Assembly: GCA_004297985.1 (NCBI GenBank)
Contig: SCRA01000004.1
Coordinates: forward strand, 52,087-116,086
Length of the DNA: 64,000 nucleotides
Direction of reading: 5' to 3'
DNA from: a bacterium
GTDB lineage: Bacteria > Vulcanimicrobiota > Vulcanimicrobiia > Vulcanimicrobiales > SCRA01
A program made the position numbers and the translations under genes. A model generated the notes under the pieces. That model had not been told where the DNA came from. It made no database searches and worked only from the letters and a program-made list of their open reading frames with translations. Within the stretch, counting starts at the first letter, position 1, and each line of letters begins with the position of its first letter. This document shows, one piece after another, positions 8,237-16,858 of this stretch.

Positions 8237-10586
8237 AGTTCTCGCCCTCCCACGTTCCGCTTTCGCGCCAATGGAAGGTGAACGTGATCGTGCGCCCCAG
8301 CGCGAGCGGCTCGGTTGGGATATCGACGACATGGACGCCCAGCTCCGTATCGCGCGTCTCGACGTCGCGCTGCGTCTGCCAATCGTCTGTGGTGTAACGC
8401 ACCGTAGCGGGATCGCACAGGGTGATCCGCAGCACCTTGCCGTGCTCGATCGTCGTGCGCCGATGGTTGAAGCGCCACGAGCGCCAATCGGTGCTTGTGG
8501 CGACGCCGCCGTAGCGTTGCCACACGACCTCGGGACGGTCGAAGGCACGGCCCAGAGCGCTGCTCGCCGCCAGTTTGATGAACTCGCCGTGCGCCCAGAC
8601 CAGCGGCATCGCGCCGCCGGTGGGCTGGCCGGGATAGAGGTGGTGCTCGGGGATCGCGGGGCGGTCCCAGACCTGCTCGGGGAGCATCCCGCCGCGGCTG
8701 GCCGTAGCCGCCATCTCTCGCAGGTAGGGGACAGGATCCTCACCGGCCGCCAGCGCGTAGTGGCCGCGCTCGCCGGTGAGCAGCGGCCAGGCGCGCCCGA
8801 TGCCGGTGCCGTCGAAAGCGAAGCCGTCCTCGTGCTCGCCGTAGCCGTCGCCGGGATAACGGTGCCAGGAGGGCCCGGTGGGCAGATCGACGCGCAGCAG
8901 CGCGTCGGCAACCTTCACGCTGGCGGTGATCTTCGGATCGTCCGCCTTGCGTAATCCTAGGCGCACCAGCTCGAGAAACTCCAGGCCCACGACCTCGTCG
9001 GCGGTGGCGTTTCCCTCGGAGGGCGGGCGGTTCTTGATCGGCACCGTGGAGCAGAGCGCGGCGCGCGCGTCGCGTGCCTCCGGCGGCGCCGTGCGTACGT
9101 AGTAGCCGGGGACACCCAGCCGCGCGGCAAGCGGCGTCTCCTCGACGTAGGTCCAATCTTCGATGCGCGCGTTCCAATGGTCGGCTAGCTCCAGCGCATA
9201 CGAGCGCGCGGGCTCGTCGAGGAACTCGGCCGCGCAGACCAGCGCGGCTACGCAGACGGCGAGCGTAAAGGGATTGAGCCCGGCATCTTCCTCCCAGCGG
9301 TCCTGCCCCGTGACCGGCCCCTCGCGCGCGATGAAAGAGGCGGCGCGCCGCACCATCTCGCCGACGAACATCCCGCGCAGTGCGCCGCGCTCCTTGAGCG
9401 CAGAGGCGAGGAGGATCGGGAAGCCGACTTCGTCGAGCTGGATGCCCTGCCAGTATGGCGTTCCGTCGAGCCATTGGTTTTGGTACCAATGGCCGTCGGG
9501 TTGCTGCGTGGAGATCAAGTAGCGCAGGACGTCGCGTGCGTCTCGGTAGGCGCCGATGGCTAGCAGTGCGCCGGCCGCCTCGACTTGGTCGCGCGCCCAG
9601 ACGAGATGGTAGCCGCCTCCGTTCGTGCGGCTCTGTCCCCAGGGAATAGAGAGGCTGGCGACGGTGGCCCCCGCGTAGACTTTGTCTTGATGCGTCTTGA
9701 GCACCATCGCCGAGACTGCGACTTCGCGCTGGAGCTCCGCATGTTGGTCGAGCACGGAAGACGAGTGTCCCAATGCCCATTGGTGCCAGCGCTGCCACTC
9801 CTCGACGTGCTGGAGCCAGTTCTCATCGCAGCCGCCGGAGAGGCTGCTCGTGCCCAGCACGATCGCCTCGTCGGGACCGTGGGCGAAGCTCAAAGAAAGG
9901 TGTACGTGACGAGCCAGGATCTCGCCGGTGAGCGCGACGTTGCCGGGCCCCGCCGTGGGATAGCTCCACGTCATCGCACCGTTGCGCGCGAAGTCTTGCC
10001 AGCCGTCGCTGACGCCGACGTAACCACAACTGATGCGCCCCCAGACGTCGCACCCCTCGTCGTCCATCGCCAGCAGCGCGAGGGTGGTCCCGTCGCGCGC
10101 GGCGGAGAGCGCGCGCCAGCGCGCGTGCGTGGCGATGCGAGCACGGTTGTCCTCGCCCCGCCCGTCCGCATGCGGCGCGAGCAGCGCGTAGAGGCGCAGA
10201 TCATCGTCGCCGGAGAGGCTCGCCTCGATGAGCAGCGCGTCGCGTTTGACGTCCGGGCAGATGCGCAGCTCCAGCGTGAAGCGCGCGTGCTTGTGGGTGA
10301 TCGTGTAGGCCGGGATGCCGGGACCGGGGGTCTCGATCGTGTAGGAGTCGAGGCGCTTCAACTCCACCCAAAAGCCCTTGCCGTCCGCGACGATAAACCC
10401 CAAGTCACGGATCTGCGGGCGGTCGACGTGCGGGTAGAAGACTTCATTGACGATCCCGAAGCCCAGCGTGAACCAGACCCGCGAGCCGCCCAGCGCGGTG
10501 CCGACGGCATCTTTCGCGCTGCTGCTCCAAGTCGGTGGGATTCCCGGACACCCGGGCGCATCGCTTTCCGTGATCGGCGGCGGCAT
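8214..10586 (-). CDS. Glucan 1,4-alpha-glucosidase (glucoamylase, GH15)
   Basis: A 790-aa GH15 enzyme releasing glucose from non-reducing ends of alpha-glucans. No signal peptide is visible, so cytoplasmic glycogen or maltodextrin turnover is more likely than starch digestion outside. The N-terminal ~270 residues (GGSRVWFTLGFGIVNEVFYP, RDLGFIVADG) are the beta-sandwich domain of bacterial glucoamylases; the rest is the alpha/alpha toroid. WEEDAGLNPFT holds the likely catalytic acid Glu and MLPEQVWDR the likely base Glu. GAGGA about 8 nt upstream supports ATG 10586. It lies 99 bp downstream of cobS on the same strand but has no obvious link to B12. Confidence 0.88.
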   Translation of the reverse strand: MPPPITESDAPGCPGIPPTWSSSAKDAVGTALGGSRVWFTLGFGIVNEVFYPHVDRPQIRDLGFIVADGKGFWVELKRLDSYTIETPGPGIPAYTITHKHARFTLELRICPDVKRDALLIEASLSGDDDLRLYALLAPHADGRGEDNRARIATHARWRALSAARDGTTLALLAMDDEGCDVWGRISCGYVGVSDGWQDFARNGAMTWSYPTAGPGNVALTGEILARHVHLSLSFAHGPDEAIVLGTSSLSGGCDENWLQHVEEWQRWHQWALGHSSSVLDQHAELQREVAVSAMVLKTHQDKVYAGATVASLSIPWGQSRTNGGGYHLVWARDQVEAAGALLAIGAYRDARDVLRYLISTQQPDGHWYQNQWLDGTPYWQGIQLDEVGFPILLASALKERGALRGMFVGEMVRRAASFIAREGPVTGQDRWEEDAGLNPFTLAVCVAALVCAAEFLDEPARSYALELADHWNARIEDWTYVEETPLAARLGVPGYYVRTAPPEARDARAALCSTVPIKNRPPSEGNATADEVVGLEFLELVRLGLRKADDPKITASVKVADALLRVDLPTGPSWHRYPGDGYGEHEDGFAFDGTGIGRAWPLLTGERGHYALAAGEDPVPYLREMAATASRGGMLPEQVWDRPAIPEHHLYPGQPTGGAMPLVWAHGEFIKLAASSALGRAFDRPEVVWQRYGGVATSTDWRSWRFNHRRTTIEHGKVLRITLCDPATVRYTTDDWQTQRDVETRDTELGVHVVDIPTEPLALGRTITFTFHWRESGTWEGENFSVRVEG

Positions 10587-10685
10587 CGATGGTTCCTCAC
10601 TCAGCAGAAGAGGCTGTCGGCGCTCTCCACGATGGGTTCGGAGCCTGCGCGCTCGATGACCTTGTGGCTCGTCGCTTCGGATACG

Positions 10686-11438
10686 TTAGCGCACGACGAA
10701 CGCCAGCAGAGCCGCCAGCTCTGCAAACTGCTCGCAGAAGCCGTAGGCGTCACCGGTAAGCGTGCCCCCCAAACGGCGTGCCACCAGCTCCGCGAGCGCT
10801 GCGCCCGCGGCGAGCGCCGCTAGAAGTGCCGCGATGCCGCGCCACGATCCCAGCGCCGCCGCCGCCAACGCGAGCACGAGCCCCATCGCTACCGCCGGCC
10901 ACGCGGCGCGCCCGTGAAGGTCTCGCCCTGCGCCGTGCTCCCGTCCGTACGGATATCGGACGACGGCGAGTACGGCCGCGGCCCGCCCCGCCGCGCCGGC
11001 GACGATCAGTGCCAAGGCCAGTCGAAGCGGCGTCAGCGAGAGCGCGCAGGCGTAGAACGCCAGGAGGACCAGCACGCCGGTTACCACGGCGAAGGAGCCC
11101 ACGCGGCTGTCCCGCATGATCTCTCGGCGGCGCTCCGGCGTGCGCGGGGCGAAGGCGCCGTCGCTGGCATCGAGCAGGCCGTCGAAGTGGAGGGCGCCGG
11201 TAAGCGCCAGCGGCGCACCGACGGCGACGACCGCGACCAGCGGCGGCGGTGCGAAGCGGGAGGCCAAGAGCACGGCGCCGCCCGCCAGCGCACCCACGAC
11301 GGCGCCGACCAGCGGAAAGAAGGCAAGTGCGGCCGATGGTTCCTCGTCACCCGGAGGGCGCGGGCACGCCGGCGGGAGGATCGTCAGGAACGACCATGCG
11401 GCCCAGAGGGCCGCTCCCGCTCGGCGCAGCGCCCTCAT
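10686..11438 (-). CDS. cobS: Adenosylcobinamide-GDP ribazoletransferase (cobalamin synthase)
   Basis: A 250-aa inner-membrane enzyme that joins adenosylcobinamide-GDP with alpha-ribazole, the last step of the nucleotide-loop pathway. ATG 11438 overlaps the cobT stop by ATGA. Family marks are FLTILP near the N-terminus, HFDGLLDASDGAFAPRTPER (acidic metal-binding loop) and RDSRVGSFAVVTGVL, followed by several hydrophobic helices. The end reads GGTLTGDAYGFCEQFAEL, the usual C-terminal GDxxG motif. It is the third gene of a btuB-cobT-cobS operon. Confidence 0.92.
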   Translation of the reverse strand: MRALRRAGAALWAAWSFLTILPPACPRPPGDEEPSAALAFFPLVGAVVGALAGGAVLLASRFAPPPLVAVVAVGAPLALTGALHFDGLLDASDGAFAPRTPERRREIMRDSRVGSFAVVTGVLVLLAFYACALSLTPLRLALALIVAGAAGRAAAVLAVVRYPYGREHGAGRDLHGRAAWPAVAMGLVLALAAAALGSWRGIAALLAALAAGAALAELVARRLGGTLTGDAYGFCEQFAELAALLAFVVR

Positions 11439-12487
11439 ACCGCTTCGCTGACGCCGGCCTCCGCGAATGTCGCCATCTCGCGCAACGTGCGTGCCGCTGC
11501 ATCGACGAGCGGCATCGCGAGCGCAGCGCCCGTGCCCTCGCCCAGCCGCAGATCGAGCTCCAGCAGCGGACGCAGTCCGAGGTGCGCGAGCGCGTGGGCA
11601 TGCCCCGGCTCCGCCCCGCGGTGGCCGGCGATCATCCACTCGATGATCTGGGGTGCCAAACGCTGTGCTACCAGCGCCGCGGCGGTGGCGATGAAGCCAT
11701 CGAGAACGACGGGAATGCCCGCACCGGCCGCGGCGAGCATCGCGCCGGCCATTCCGCCGATCTCGAAGCCTCCCAGTTCGGCAAGGAGGGTGACTCCGTC
11801 GGCGTCGGGAGCCACACGCGCCACCGCTTGCGCGACGATCTCGCGCTTGCGAGCGAGTCGCGCGTCGTCGATCCCGGTTCCGCGCCCGCAGATCTCTTGC
11901 GCGCTGCGTCCGGTCGCCGCCGCGGTGATCGCCGATGCCGGCGTCGTGTTCCCGATGCCCATCTCGCCGAGGGCGAAGAGATCGACGCCTTCGTAGGCCA
12001 CGCGCGCGAACGCCTCGGCGCCCCGCTCCAGCGCGCGCTGTGCCTGCTCGCGCAGCATCGCCGGTCCGCGCGCGATGCTTTGCGTCCCGCGGCCGACGTT
12101 GAGCATCATCAGCCGCGGGTCATCGATCCCGTGACCCTTGACGCCGAGATCGGCGACGTAGACGCGAACGCCGCAGCTGCGGGCGATGGCGCAGATCGCC
12201 GCCGTGCCGCCCAGAAAACCGTGCAGCATCTGCGCCGTGACCTCCGACGGATAGGCGCTGACGCCGTCCGCGGCCACTCCGTGGTCGCCGGCCATCACGA
12301 TCAGCGCGCGGCGTGCATACCCCGCAGGGGGCATGCCGCCGTGCATCCCCGCCAGACGCACGGAGAGCTCCTCGAGTACGCCCAAGCTCCCCGCAGGCTT
12401 GGTGAGCTGGGCCTGGCGCGCGCGCGCCGCGGCGATCGCCGCCGCATCGGCCGGCTTCACGCCGGCGACCAATGTCTCGATCGTCAT
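11435..12487 (-). CDS. cobT: Nicotinate-nucleotide--dimethylbenzimidazole phosphoribosyltransferase
   Basis: A 350-aa cytoplasmic enzyme that activates the lower-ligand base (such as DMB) to alpha-ribazole phosphate. The chosen ATG 12487 gives normal CobT length and lies 4 bp after btuB. Signatures are LTKPAGSLG near residue 40, GDHGVAADGVSAYPSEVT, and ALGEMGIGNTTPASAI with the catalytic-region Glu. The phosphate product would be dephosphorylated by the CobC-like enzyme at 15421. It is in the btuB-cobT-cobS operon, which is probably under cobalamin riboswitch control. Confidence 0.93.
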   Translation of the reverse strand: MTIETLVAGVKPADAAAIAAARARQAQLTKPAGSLGVLEELSVRLAGMHGGMPPAGYARRALIVMAGDHGVAADGVSAYPSEVTAQMLHGFLGGTAAICAIARSCGVRVYVADLGVKGHGIDDPRLMMLNVGRGTQSIARGPAMLREQAQRALERGAEAFARVAYEGVDLFALGEMGIGNTTPASAITAAATGRSAQEICGRGTGIDDARLARKREIVAQAVARVAPDADGVTLLAELGGFEIGGMAGAMLAAAGAGIPVVLDGFIATAAALVAQRLAPQIIEWMIAGHRGAEPGHAHALAHLGLRPLLELDLRLGEGTGAALAMPLVDAAARTLREMATFAEAGVSEAV

Positions 12488-12491
12488 CGCG

Positions 12492-14336
12492 CTATCTCGT
12501 CGAGATCTCGAGCTCGTACGTGCGCCCCGCCGCGGGGTAACCGTAGACGGTCTCGTAGCCCTCGTTGCCGAGGTTGCGCGCACGAAGGGTCAGCAGGGCT
12601 CCGCGCGTCAGGTGCATGCGCAGGTAGGCGTCGATGATCGCATAGGAGTCGATCGGTGCGGCCATGCCGGTCGAGGTGGTGAGGTAGTCGACGTGCGTTC
12701 CCACGATCTGCGCGCGAATGCCGAATGCCGGGGCATTGCCCACGAATGGGCGCTCGATCCCCAGCGACATCTGCAGGACCGGCTCGAAGCGCAGGCGCGT
12801 TGCGGCGGCGCCCGGTGAGGTGTCGAGCGCGCGATAGAGATCGGTCGCATCGAGCCGCGCGACGAAGGCGTTGAAGGGCTTCGTTCGCAGGCTAGCGGTC
12901 AGGCCGTCGATCTCCGCGTGCTGAACGTTCTGCGGGACGAAGTTTTGATCGAGCTGGATGAGATCGTTGGCGTGGCGGCCGAACCATCCCAGCGAGACTC
13001 CGCCGAGCACATGCGGTGCCTCGAGGGTGACGTCGGCGTTGCGCGAGTGCTCCGAGTGCAGATTGGGATTGGAGAAGCCCGGATAGTGGAGATCGATCAG
13101 CGTCGGCACGCGGAACGACTCATCGAGGTTGGCGGCCAGGCGCAAGGAGCCGATCGGCAGGAGCGCGCCGATCTCCGGGGCGACGATGCCGCCGTTGGGT
13201 GTGTCGTGCTCACCGCGCAGCCCCGCGAAGAGGCGCGTGCCTCCGCCCAGCGTCCAGCTCTGCTGCGCGTACGCCCCGACCTGCGAGGCGCGCGCGGTGA
13301 ACTGAGGGGGCGCGGGAGGAATCGCGCCGGCACCGAGATCGTCGAGCATGCTCTCGCGAGCGATGTCCAGACCGGCCACGAGCGTGGTATGCTCCCCATC
13401 GATCACGTCCTTGACGGCGATCTGCGCGCGTCCGTCGTACGTCGCGCTCTCGCCGCCGAACGAGGGGTCGCGGTAGGGCAGCGACTGATGCGATCCGGAG
13501 AGCGTGAGGGAGAGCAGCGAGCGCACGCCGGCGCGCTGCGCTTCGACGTGTCCTTCGTCGAACGAGGTCAGCTGACGCGCCTGCGGCGAGGGAAAACTCA
13601 GTGAGCCGGGGACGCCGATCGAGACGGCGCTGCTTCCCAGCGAGCCGCGCAGGCGCCACAGCCCCTCGCGCGGTGTCTCGTACGAGAGCCGCACGGCGGT
13701 GGACTGCGCGTCGTCGTTGCCGCGGGTACCGGCCTTGAAACCGTCCAGCGCGGGATACGGGTAGTCGTTGACGGCGAGACGCCGCTCGATGACGACGCCC
13801 AGGCGTCCGTCGCCGATCGCCGCGCGCAGATCGGTCGCTCCAAACGTGCCGGTGGAGGCAGCGACGTACGTGCCGCGCGGGACGTCGGTGATGATGTTGA
13901 TCACGCCGCCGACAGCCGCCGTGCCGTAGAGCGTGGAGACGCCGCCCTCGACCACCTCGATGCGCGAGACGCCGGAGGTGGAGAGCGTTCCCAGGTCGAG
14001 CAGACCGTTGGAAGCCGTGGCGATGGGCGTGCCGTCGAGCAGCACGAGCGTCTGAGCGGCACTTGCGCCGCGAATGCCTACGGTCGACTGGGCACCGAAG
14101 GGGCCGTAGCTGGTGATCCCGATGCCGGGGAGTCCGCGCAGCGCCTCGGCGACGGAGCGATCACCGCGCGCCGCCATCTGGACGCGCGTGACCACGAACG
14201 TCGGGCGACTGGTCTGGTTGACGGGCTCGGCGCGGCGATCGCTCGTGACGATCGTCTCGATAACCTTCAGCGGAGTCGCCGAGGGGGATGGCATGGGAGT
14301 GGCTGCGAGGACCGCGGCCAGCACGAACGGATACAT
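12492..14336 (-). CDS. btuB: TonB-dependent vitamin B12 receptor
   Basis: A 614-aa outer-membrane receptor that takes corrinoids into the periplasm using TonB energy. The start ATG 14336 follows an AAGGAAGG ribosome-binding site and a signal peptide (FVLAAVLAATPMP). A TonB-box-like IETIV lies just after the signal region. The plug domain holds VAEALRGLPGIGI, GIRGASAAQTLVLLDGTPI and RIEVVEGGVSTLYGTAAVGG. The C-terminus has alternating beta-strands. The gene heads the cobT-cobS operon, and a cobalamin riboswitch occupies its leader. Other TonB receptors share these motifs; the riboswitch and neighbours point to B12. Confidence 0.88.
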   Translation of the reverse strand: MYPFVLAAVLAATPMPSPSATPLKVIETIVTSDRRAEPVNQTSRPTFVVTRVQMAARGDRSVAEALRGLPGIGITSYGPFGAQSTVGIRGASAAQTLVLLDGTPIATASNGLLDLGTLSTSGVSRIEVVEGGVSTLYGTAAVGGVINIITDVPRGTYVAASTGTFGATDLRAAIGDGRLGVVIERRLAVNDYPYPALDGFKAGTRGNDDAQSTAVRLSYETPREGLWRLRGSLGSSAVSIGVPGSLSFPSPQARQLTSFDEGHVEAQRAGVRSLLSLTLSGSHQSLPYRDPSFGGESATYDGRAQIAVKDVIDGEHTTLVAGLDIARESMLDDLGAGAIPPAPPQFTARASQVGAYAQQSWTLGGGTRLFAGLRGEHDTPNGGIVAPEIGALLPIGSLRLAANLDESFRVPTLIDLHYPGFSNPNLHSEHSRNADVTLEAPHVLGGVSLGWFGRHANDLIQLDQNFVPQNVQHAEIDGLTASLRTKPFNAFVARLDATDLYRALDTSPGAAATRLRFEPVLQMSLGIERPFVGNAPAFGIRAQIVGTHVDYLTTSTGMAAPIDSYAIIDAYLRMHLTRGALLTLRARNLGNEGYETVYGYPAAGRTYELEISTR

Positions 14337-14364
14337 ACGTCCTTCCTTTTCGCGAGGAACGGGT

Positions 14365-14534
14365 GTTGTCAAAGCTCCCACGTGGTATCCTGACTCGCGG
14401 ATCGACGTCGTCTGCCGCGGCCTTCCCGCGCCTCCCAGGCGCAGTGGCGATGCGGCGACTCCCCGCTTACAGTGGCGCGACCGTCTCGGCATTGCACCGA
14501 GTTCCCACGTTTCGAGCCGAAGCCAGCAGTTCGA
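14365..14534 (-). promoter_or_regulatory. Cobalamin riboswitch (B12 box) upstream of btuB
   Basis: Read on the minus strand, this leader has the conserved core of adenosylcobalamin riboswitches: GGGAACTCGGTGCAA, then CCACTGTAAGCGGGGAGT (the B12 box, about 14457-14475) and, closer to the gene, GTCAGGATACC. These follow the family order GGGAA..GGTG..AA, GCCACTG, CAGGA-ACC. The 3' end lies about 30 nt before the btuB start, close enough to mask the ribosome-binding site, so translational repression by cobalamin of the btuB-cobT-cobS operon is likely. End points are approximate. Confidence 0.88.
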
Positions 14535-14564
14535 GCCGCAGGCGGCCCCTCCTCTCGCGTGCAA
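14535..14564. repeat. 30-nt B12-locus element, copy 1
   Basis: This sequence recurs with two mismatches at 16818-16847. On the plus strand it begins GCCGCAGGCGG and ends TCCTCTCGCGTGCAA. It ends exactly 11 nt before the btuF ATG, and copy 2 ends exactly 11 nt before the cobU ATG. On the minus strand it lies at the 5' side of the btuB riboswitch and could be part of that RNA. The GCCGCAGGCGG part is a near-perfect dyad. Confidence 0.7.
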
Positions 14565-14575
14565 CTCCAGCGGCG

Positions 14576-15424
14576 ATGAAACGGATGGTGGTCCTGGCCG
14601 CGGCGCTCGCGCTCACCGTCGTCGGATGCGCCCGGCAGGCACCGGCGCCGAACGTCTATGCGGACGAGCAGCATAGACGCATCGTCTCGCTCGCACCTTC
14701 GCTGACCGAGGAGCTCTTCGCCATCGGCGCCGGCGGCCAGGTGGTCGGCACCTCGGCGTTCACCGCCTATCCGCCACCGGCGCGTACCCTGCCGGTGATC
14801 GATGCCGCGTCGTGGATCAATACGGAGAAGATCCTCGCGCTGCGTCCCGACTTCGCCGTGGGGCTGCCTTCCGACGCGGCGCGTACGCGCGGCTTGGAGC
14901 GCGCCAAGGTGCCGGCGTTCCTCATGAAGGACGACAGCTACGAGGATATCTACGCAACGCTCGGCGAGCTGGGCGTGCTCACCGGGCGCGTCGACGCGGC
15001 GGATAGAGTAGAGCTGCGCCTGCACTCACGCGTCGCCGCGTTGAAGAAGAAGAGCGCCGCGTTTCGCCTGCGTCCGCGACTCTTCGTGGTGCTCGACGTC
15101 TCGCCGATCTACACGGTGGGCCGCGGCTCGTACATCGACTCGCTGCTGACCATGGCGGGCGCGCGTAACGTCGTCGAGAGTAGGTTGCCCTACCCCAACT
15201 ATTCCGCTGAACGCCTGTTGGCCGATCAGCCCGACGCGCTGATCGTCGCCGGGGAAGTGAAGCTGAAGCCGTTGCTCGCTCGCTCGCCCTGGAGCGATCT
15301 GCGCGCCGTGCGCGAGGGGCGCATCTATCAGGCGCCGCCGAACTTGGGGCTCGAGGTGCCGGGACCCCGCGTCATCGACGGGCTGGCATGGCTCGTTCAG
15401 GTGGTGGAGCGGCTGCAGTCGTGA
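14576..15424 (+). CDS. btuF: Cobalamin-binding periplasmic lipoprotein
   Basis: A 282-aa substrate-binding protein that would deliver corrinoids to BtuCD. The start ATG 14576 gives a lipoprotein signal (VVLAAALALTVVGC, lipobox VVGC), so it is probably anchored to a membrane. The core RIVSLAPSLTEELFAIGAG is the hallmark of BtuF-type class III binding proteins, followed by ILALRPDFAVGLPSDA, YTVGRGSYIDSLLTMAGARN and NYSAERLLADQPD. The stop overlaps the cobC start by GTGA. A second BtuF-like protein is encoded at 16037-16801. The conserved 30-nt element lies just upstream. Confidence 0.88.
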   Translation: MKRMVVLAAALALTVVGCARQAPAPNVYADEQHRRIVSLAPSLTEELFAIGAGGQVVGTSAFTAYPPPARTLPVIDAASWINTEKILALRPDFAVGLPSDAARTRGLERAKVPAFLMKDDSYEDIYATLGELGVLTGRVDAADRVELRLHSRVAALKKKSAAFRLRPRLFVVLDVSPIYTVGRGSYIDSLLTMAGARNVVESRLPYPNYSAERLLADQPDALIVAGEVKLKPLLARSPWSDLRAVREGRIYQAPPNLGLEVPGPRVIDGLAWLVQVVERLQS

Positions 15425-16032
15425 GGATCGTCGTCGTCCGCCATGGCATCACGGAGTGGAACGCCGCGCGGCGTTTCCAGGGGCAGACGGATGTAGCACT
15501 CTCCGAGGCGGGGCGGCTGCAAGCCCGGTCCGTCGGCAGACGCCTGCATGCGGAGCGCTTCGCGCTTTGCGTCGCCAGCGACTTGCAGCGCACGCGCGAG
15601 ACCGCCGAGAGAATCCTCGCCGAGATGGCCGAGCCGCCTTCGCTGCATCTGGAGCCCGAGCTGCGCGAGATGAACTTCGGCACCTGGGAGGGCCTGACAT
15701 TCGAGCAGGTAGCCGCGCGCTGGCCAAACGAGGCCAAGAACTTTCACCACCATACGCTGCTGGCGCCCCCCGGCGGCGAGACGTGGGCACAGTTCGATGC
15801 ACGCGTCACGCGCGGCTTCGAGCGCCATCGCATGCGGGTGGGGCCTGATGGCGCTCTGCTGATGGTGGTCCACGGCGGCGTGATCCATGCGCTCGTGCGC
15901 CGCTTGATGAAGCTCGGCGATCGCCCCGCGCCGATCCACGTCGATCCCGCCGGCGTCACGGAGATCGAATTCGACGGCGAGGCGGCGTGGATGCGGCTCT
16001 TGAACGACTGCTGCCACCTCGAGGGACTCTAA
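15421..16032 (+). CDS. cobC: Histidine phosphatase, probable alpha-ribazole phosphatase
   Basis: A 203-aa enzyme of the histidine phosphatase (phosphoglycerate-mutase-like) superfamily. The GTG start at 15421 overlaps the btuF stop. VVVRHGITEWN (catalytic His8), the SDLQRTRETAE Arg site, the acidic ELREMNFGTWEG segment and VVHGGVIHAL with the second His are all present. The family includes CobC, which dephosphorylates alpha-ribazole phosphate, as well as general phosphatases. CobC is inferred from being translationally coupled to btuF inside the B12 locus. Confidence 0.78.
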   Translation: MRIVVVRHGITEWNAARRFQGQTDVALSEAGRLQARSVGRRLHAERFALCVASDLQRTRETAERILAEMAEPPSLHLEPELREMNFGTWEGLTFEQVAARWPNEAKNFHHHTLLAPPGGETWAQFDARVTRGFERHRMRVGPDGALLMVVHGGVIHALVRRLMKLGDRPAPIHVDPAGVTEIEFDGEAAWMRLLNDCCHLEGL

Positions 16033-16036
16033 CGGT

Positions 16037-16801
16037 CTAGCGTAGCCGATCGAGCGCGCGCATGAGGTGCTCTAGGAGCTCGACGACGTGCGGTCCGGGA
16101 ACGAGGTCGTCTGCCAAATGGATGACGCGGCTCGCGCGCACCGCGTACAGCAGGCTCCATGGCGCTTCATGCGGGTCGATCTCGGCATCCTTCGACACGA
16201 TGAGGATGTCGGGATGCGCGCTCACCAGGCGCTCGGGGGAGTACGGCGTCCAGGGCATCGATGATGCGGCCGTATTCTCGACGTTGGTGAGCCTCAACAG
16301 CTCGTCGACGAAGGAGCCGCGCCCAGCCGTGTAGATCGGCGCGGTCGCGACGACGACGAAGGCACGCAGGCGGCGCTGGCGTGCGGCTGCGCGCTCGACG
16401 TGTACGAGGCCGGCGCGGAGTTGGCGCACCAAGGCCTCGGCTCGCGGTGCCGTCCCGGTGAGTCGCCCCAGGCGGAGCATCGTGCTGAAGTCCTGCGTGA
16501 GCGTGTCCGATGAGAGTACCTCCGTGCGCACGCCGGCCCGCTCGAGCGCGGCGAGCGCGGGCGCCTCGAGCGGAACGCCGACGACGAGATCGGGATGGAG
16601 TGCGAGAATGCGCTCGGGGGTAGCGTCGAGCATGCTTCCGACCTGCGGCAATCCGCGCGCTTGCGCCAAGCGCGCCGAGTACCGATCGACGGCGATCACG
16701 CGGGCGCCGGCGCCGATGGCGAAGAGGTCCTCGGTGAGCGAGGGCGCGAGAGAGACGATGCGCTGCGCCTCGAGCGCCGCCGCGAGCAGGATGGCCAGCA
16801 T
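16037..16801 (-). CDS. Second BtuF-like cobalamin-binding protein
   Basis: A 254-aa periplasmic substrate-binding protein similar in layout to the btuF at 14576. It has a very short hydrophobic signal (MLAILLAAALEAQ) without a lipobox, so it is probably soluble. RIVSLAPSLTEDLFAIGAGA, ILALHPDLVVGVPLEA, YTAGRGSFVDELLRLTNVEN and YSPERLVSAHPDILIV parallel the first copy. The pair may bind different corrinoids, for instance cobalamin and cobinamide. It is convergent with cobC (4 bp gap) and divergent from cobU, with a 57-bp shared upstream region containing the second 30-nt element. Confidence 0.82.
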   Translation of the reverse strand: MLAILLAAALEAQRIVSLAPSLTEDLFAIGAGARVIAVDRYSARLAQARGLPQVGSMLDATPERILALHPDLVVGVPLEAPALAALERAGVRTEVLSSDTLTQDFSTMLRLGRLTGTAPRAEALVRQLRAGLVHVERAAARQRRLRAFVVVATAPIYTAGRGSFVDELLRLTNVENTAASSMPWTPYSPERLVSAHPDILIVSKDAEIDPHEAPWSLLYAVRASRVIHLADDLVPGPHVVELLEHLMRALDRLR

Positions 16802-16817
16802 GCCGCGCCGTGTTCCC

Positions 16818-16847
16818 GCCGCAGGCGGAGCCTCCTCTCGCGTGCAA
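16818..16847. repeat. 30-nt B12-locus element, copy 2
   Basis: It matches 14535-14564 except for two adjacent central bases. It sits in the divergent gap between the second btuF and cobU and ends 11 nt before the cobU ATG, the same spacing as copy 1 before btuF. On the minus strand it is followed by GCGGGAACACGG, which resembles the start of the riboswitch GGGAA core, but the CDS start follows 8 nt later. No B12 box follows, so this is not a full riboswitch. Confidence 0.7.
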
Positions 16848-16858
16848 GTGTTCGCAGC

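Noticed and set aside
16037..16801. Second btuF as a non-functional copy
   Set aside because: It keeps a signal sequence and all BtuF core motifs in one unbroken frame.
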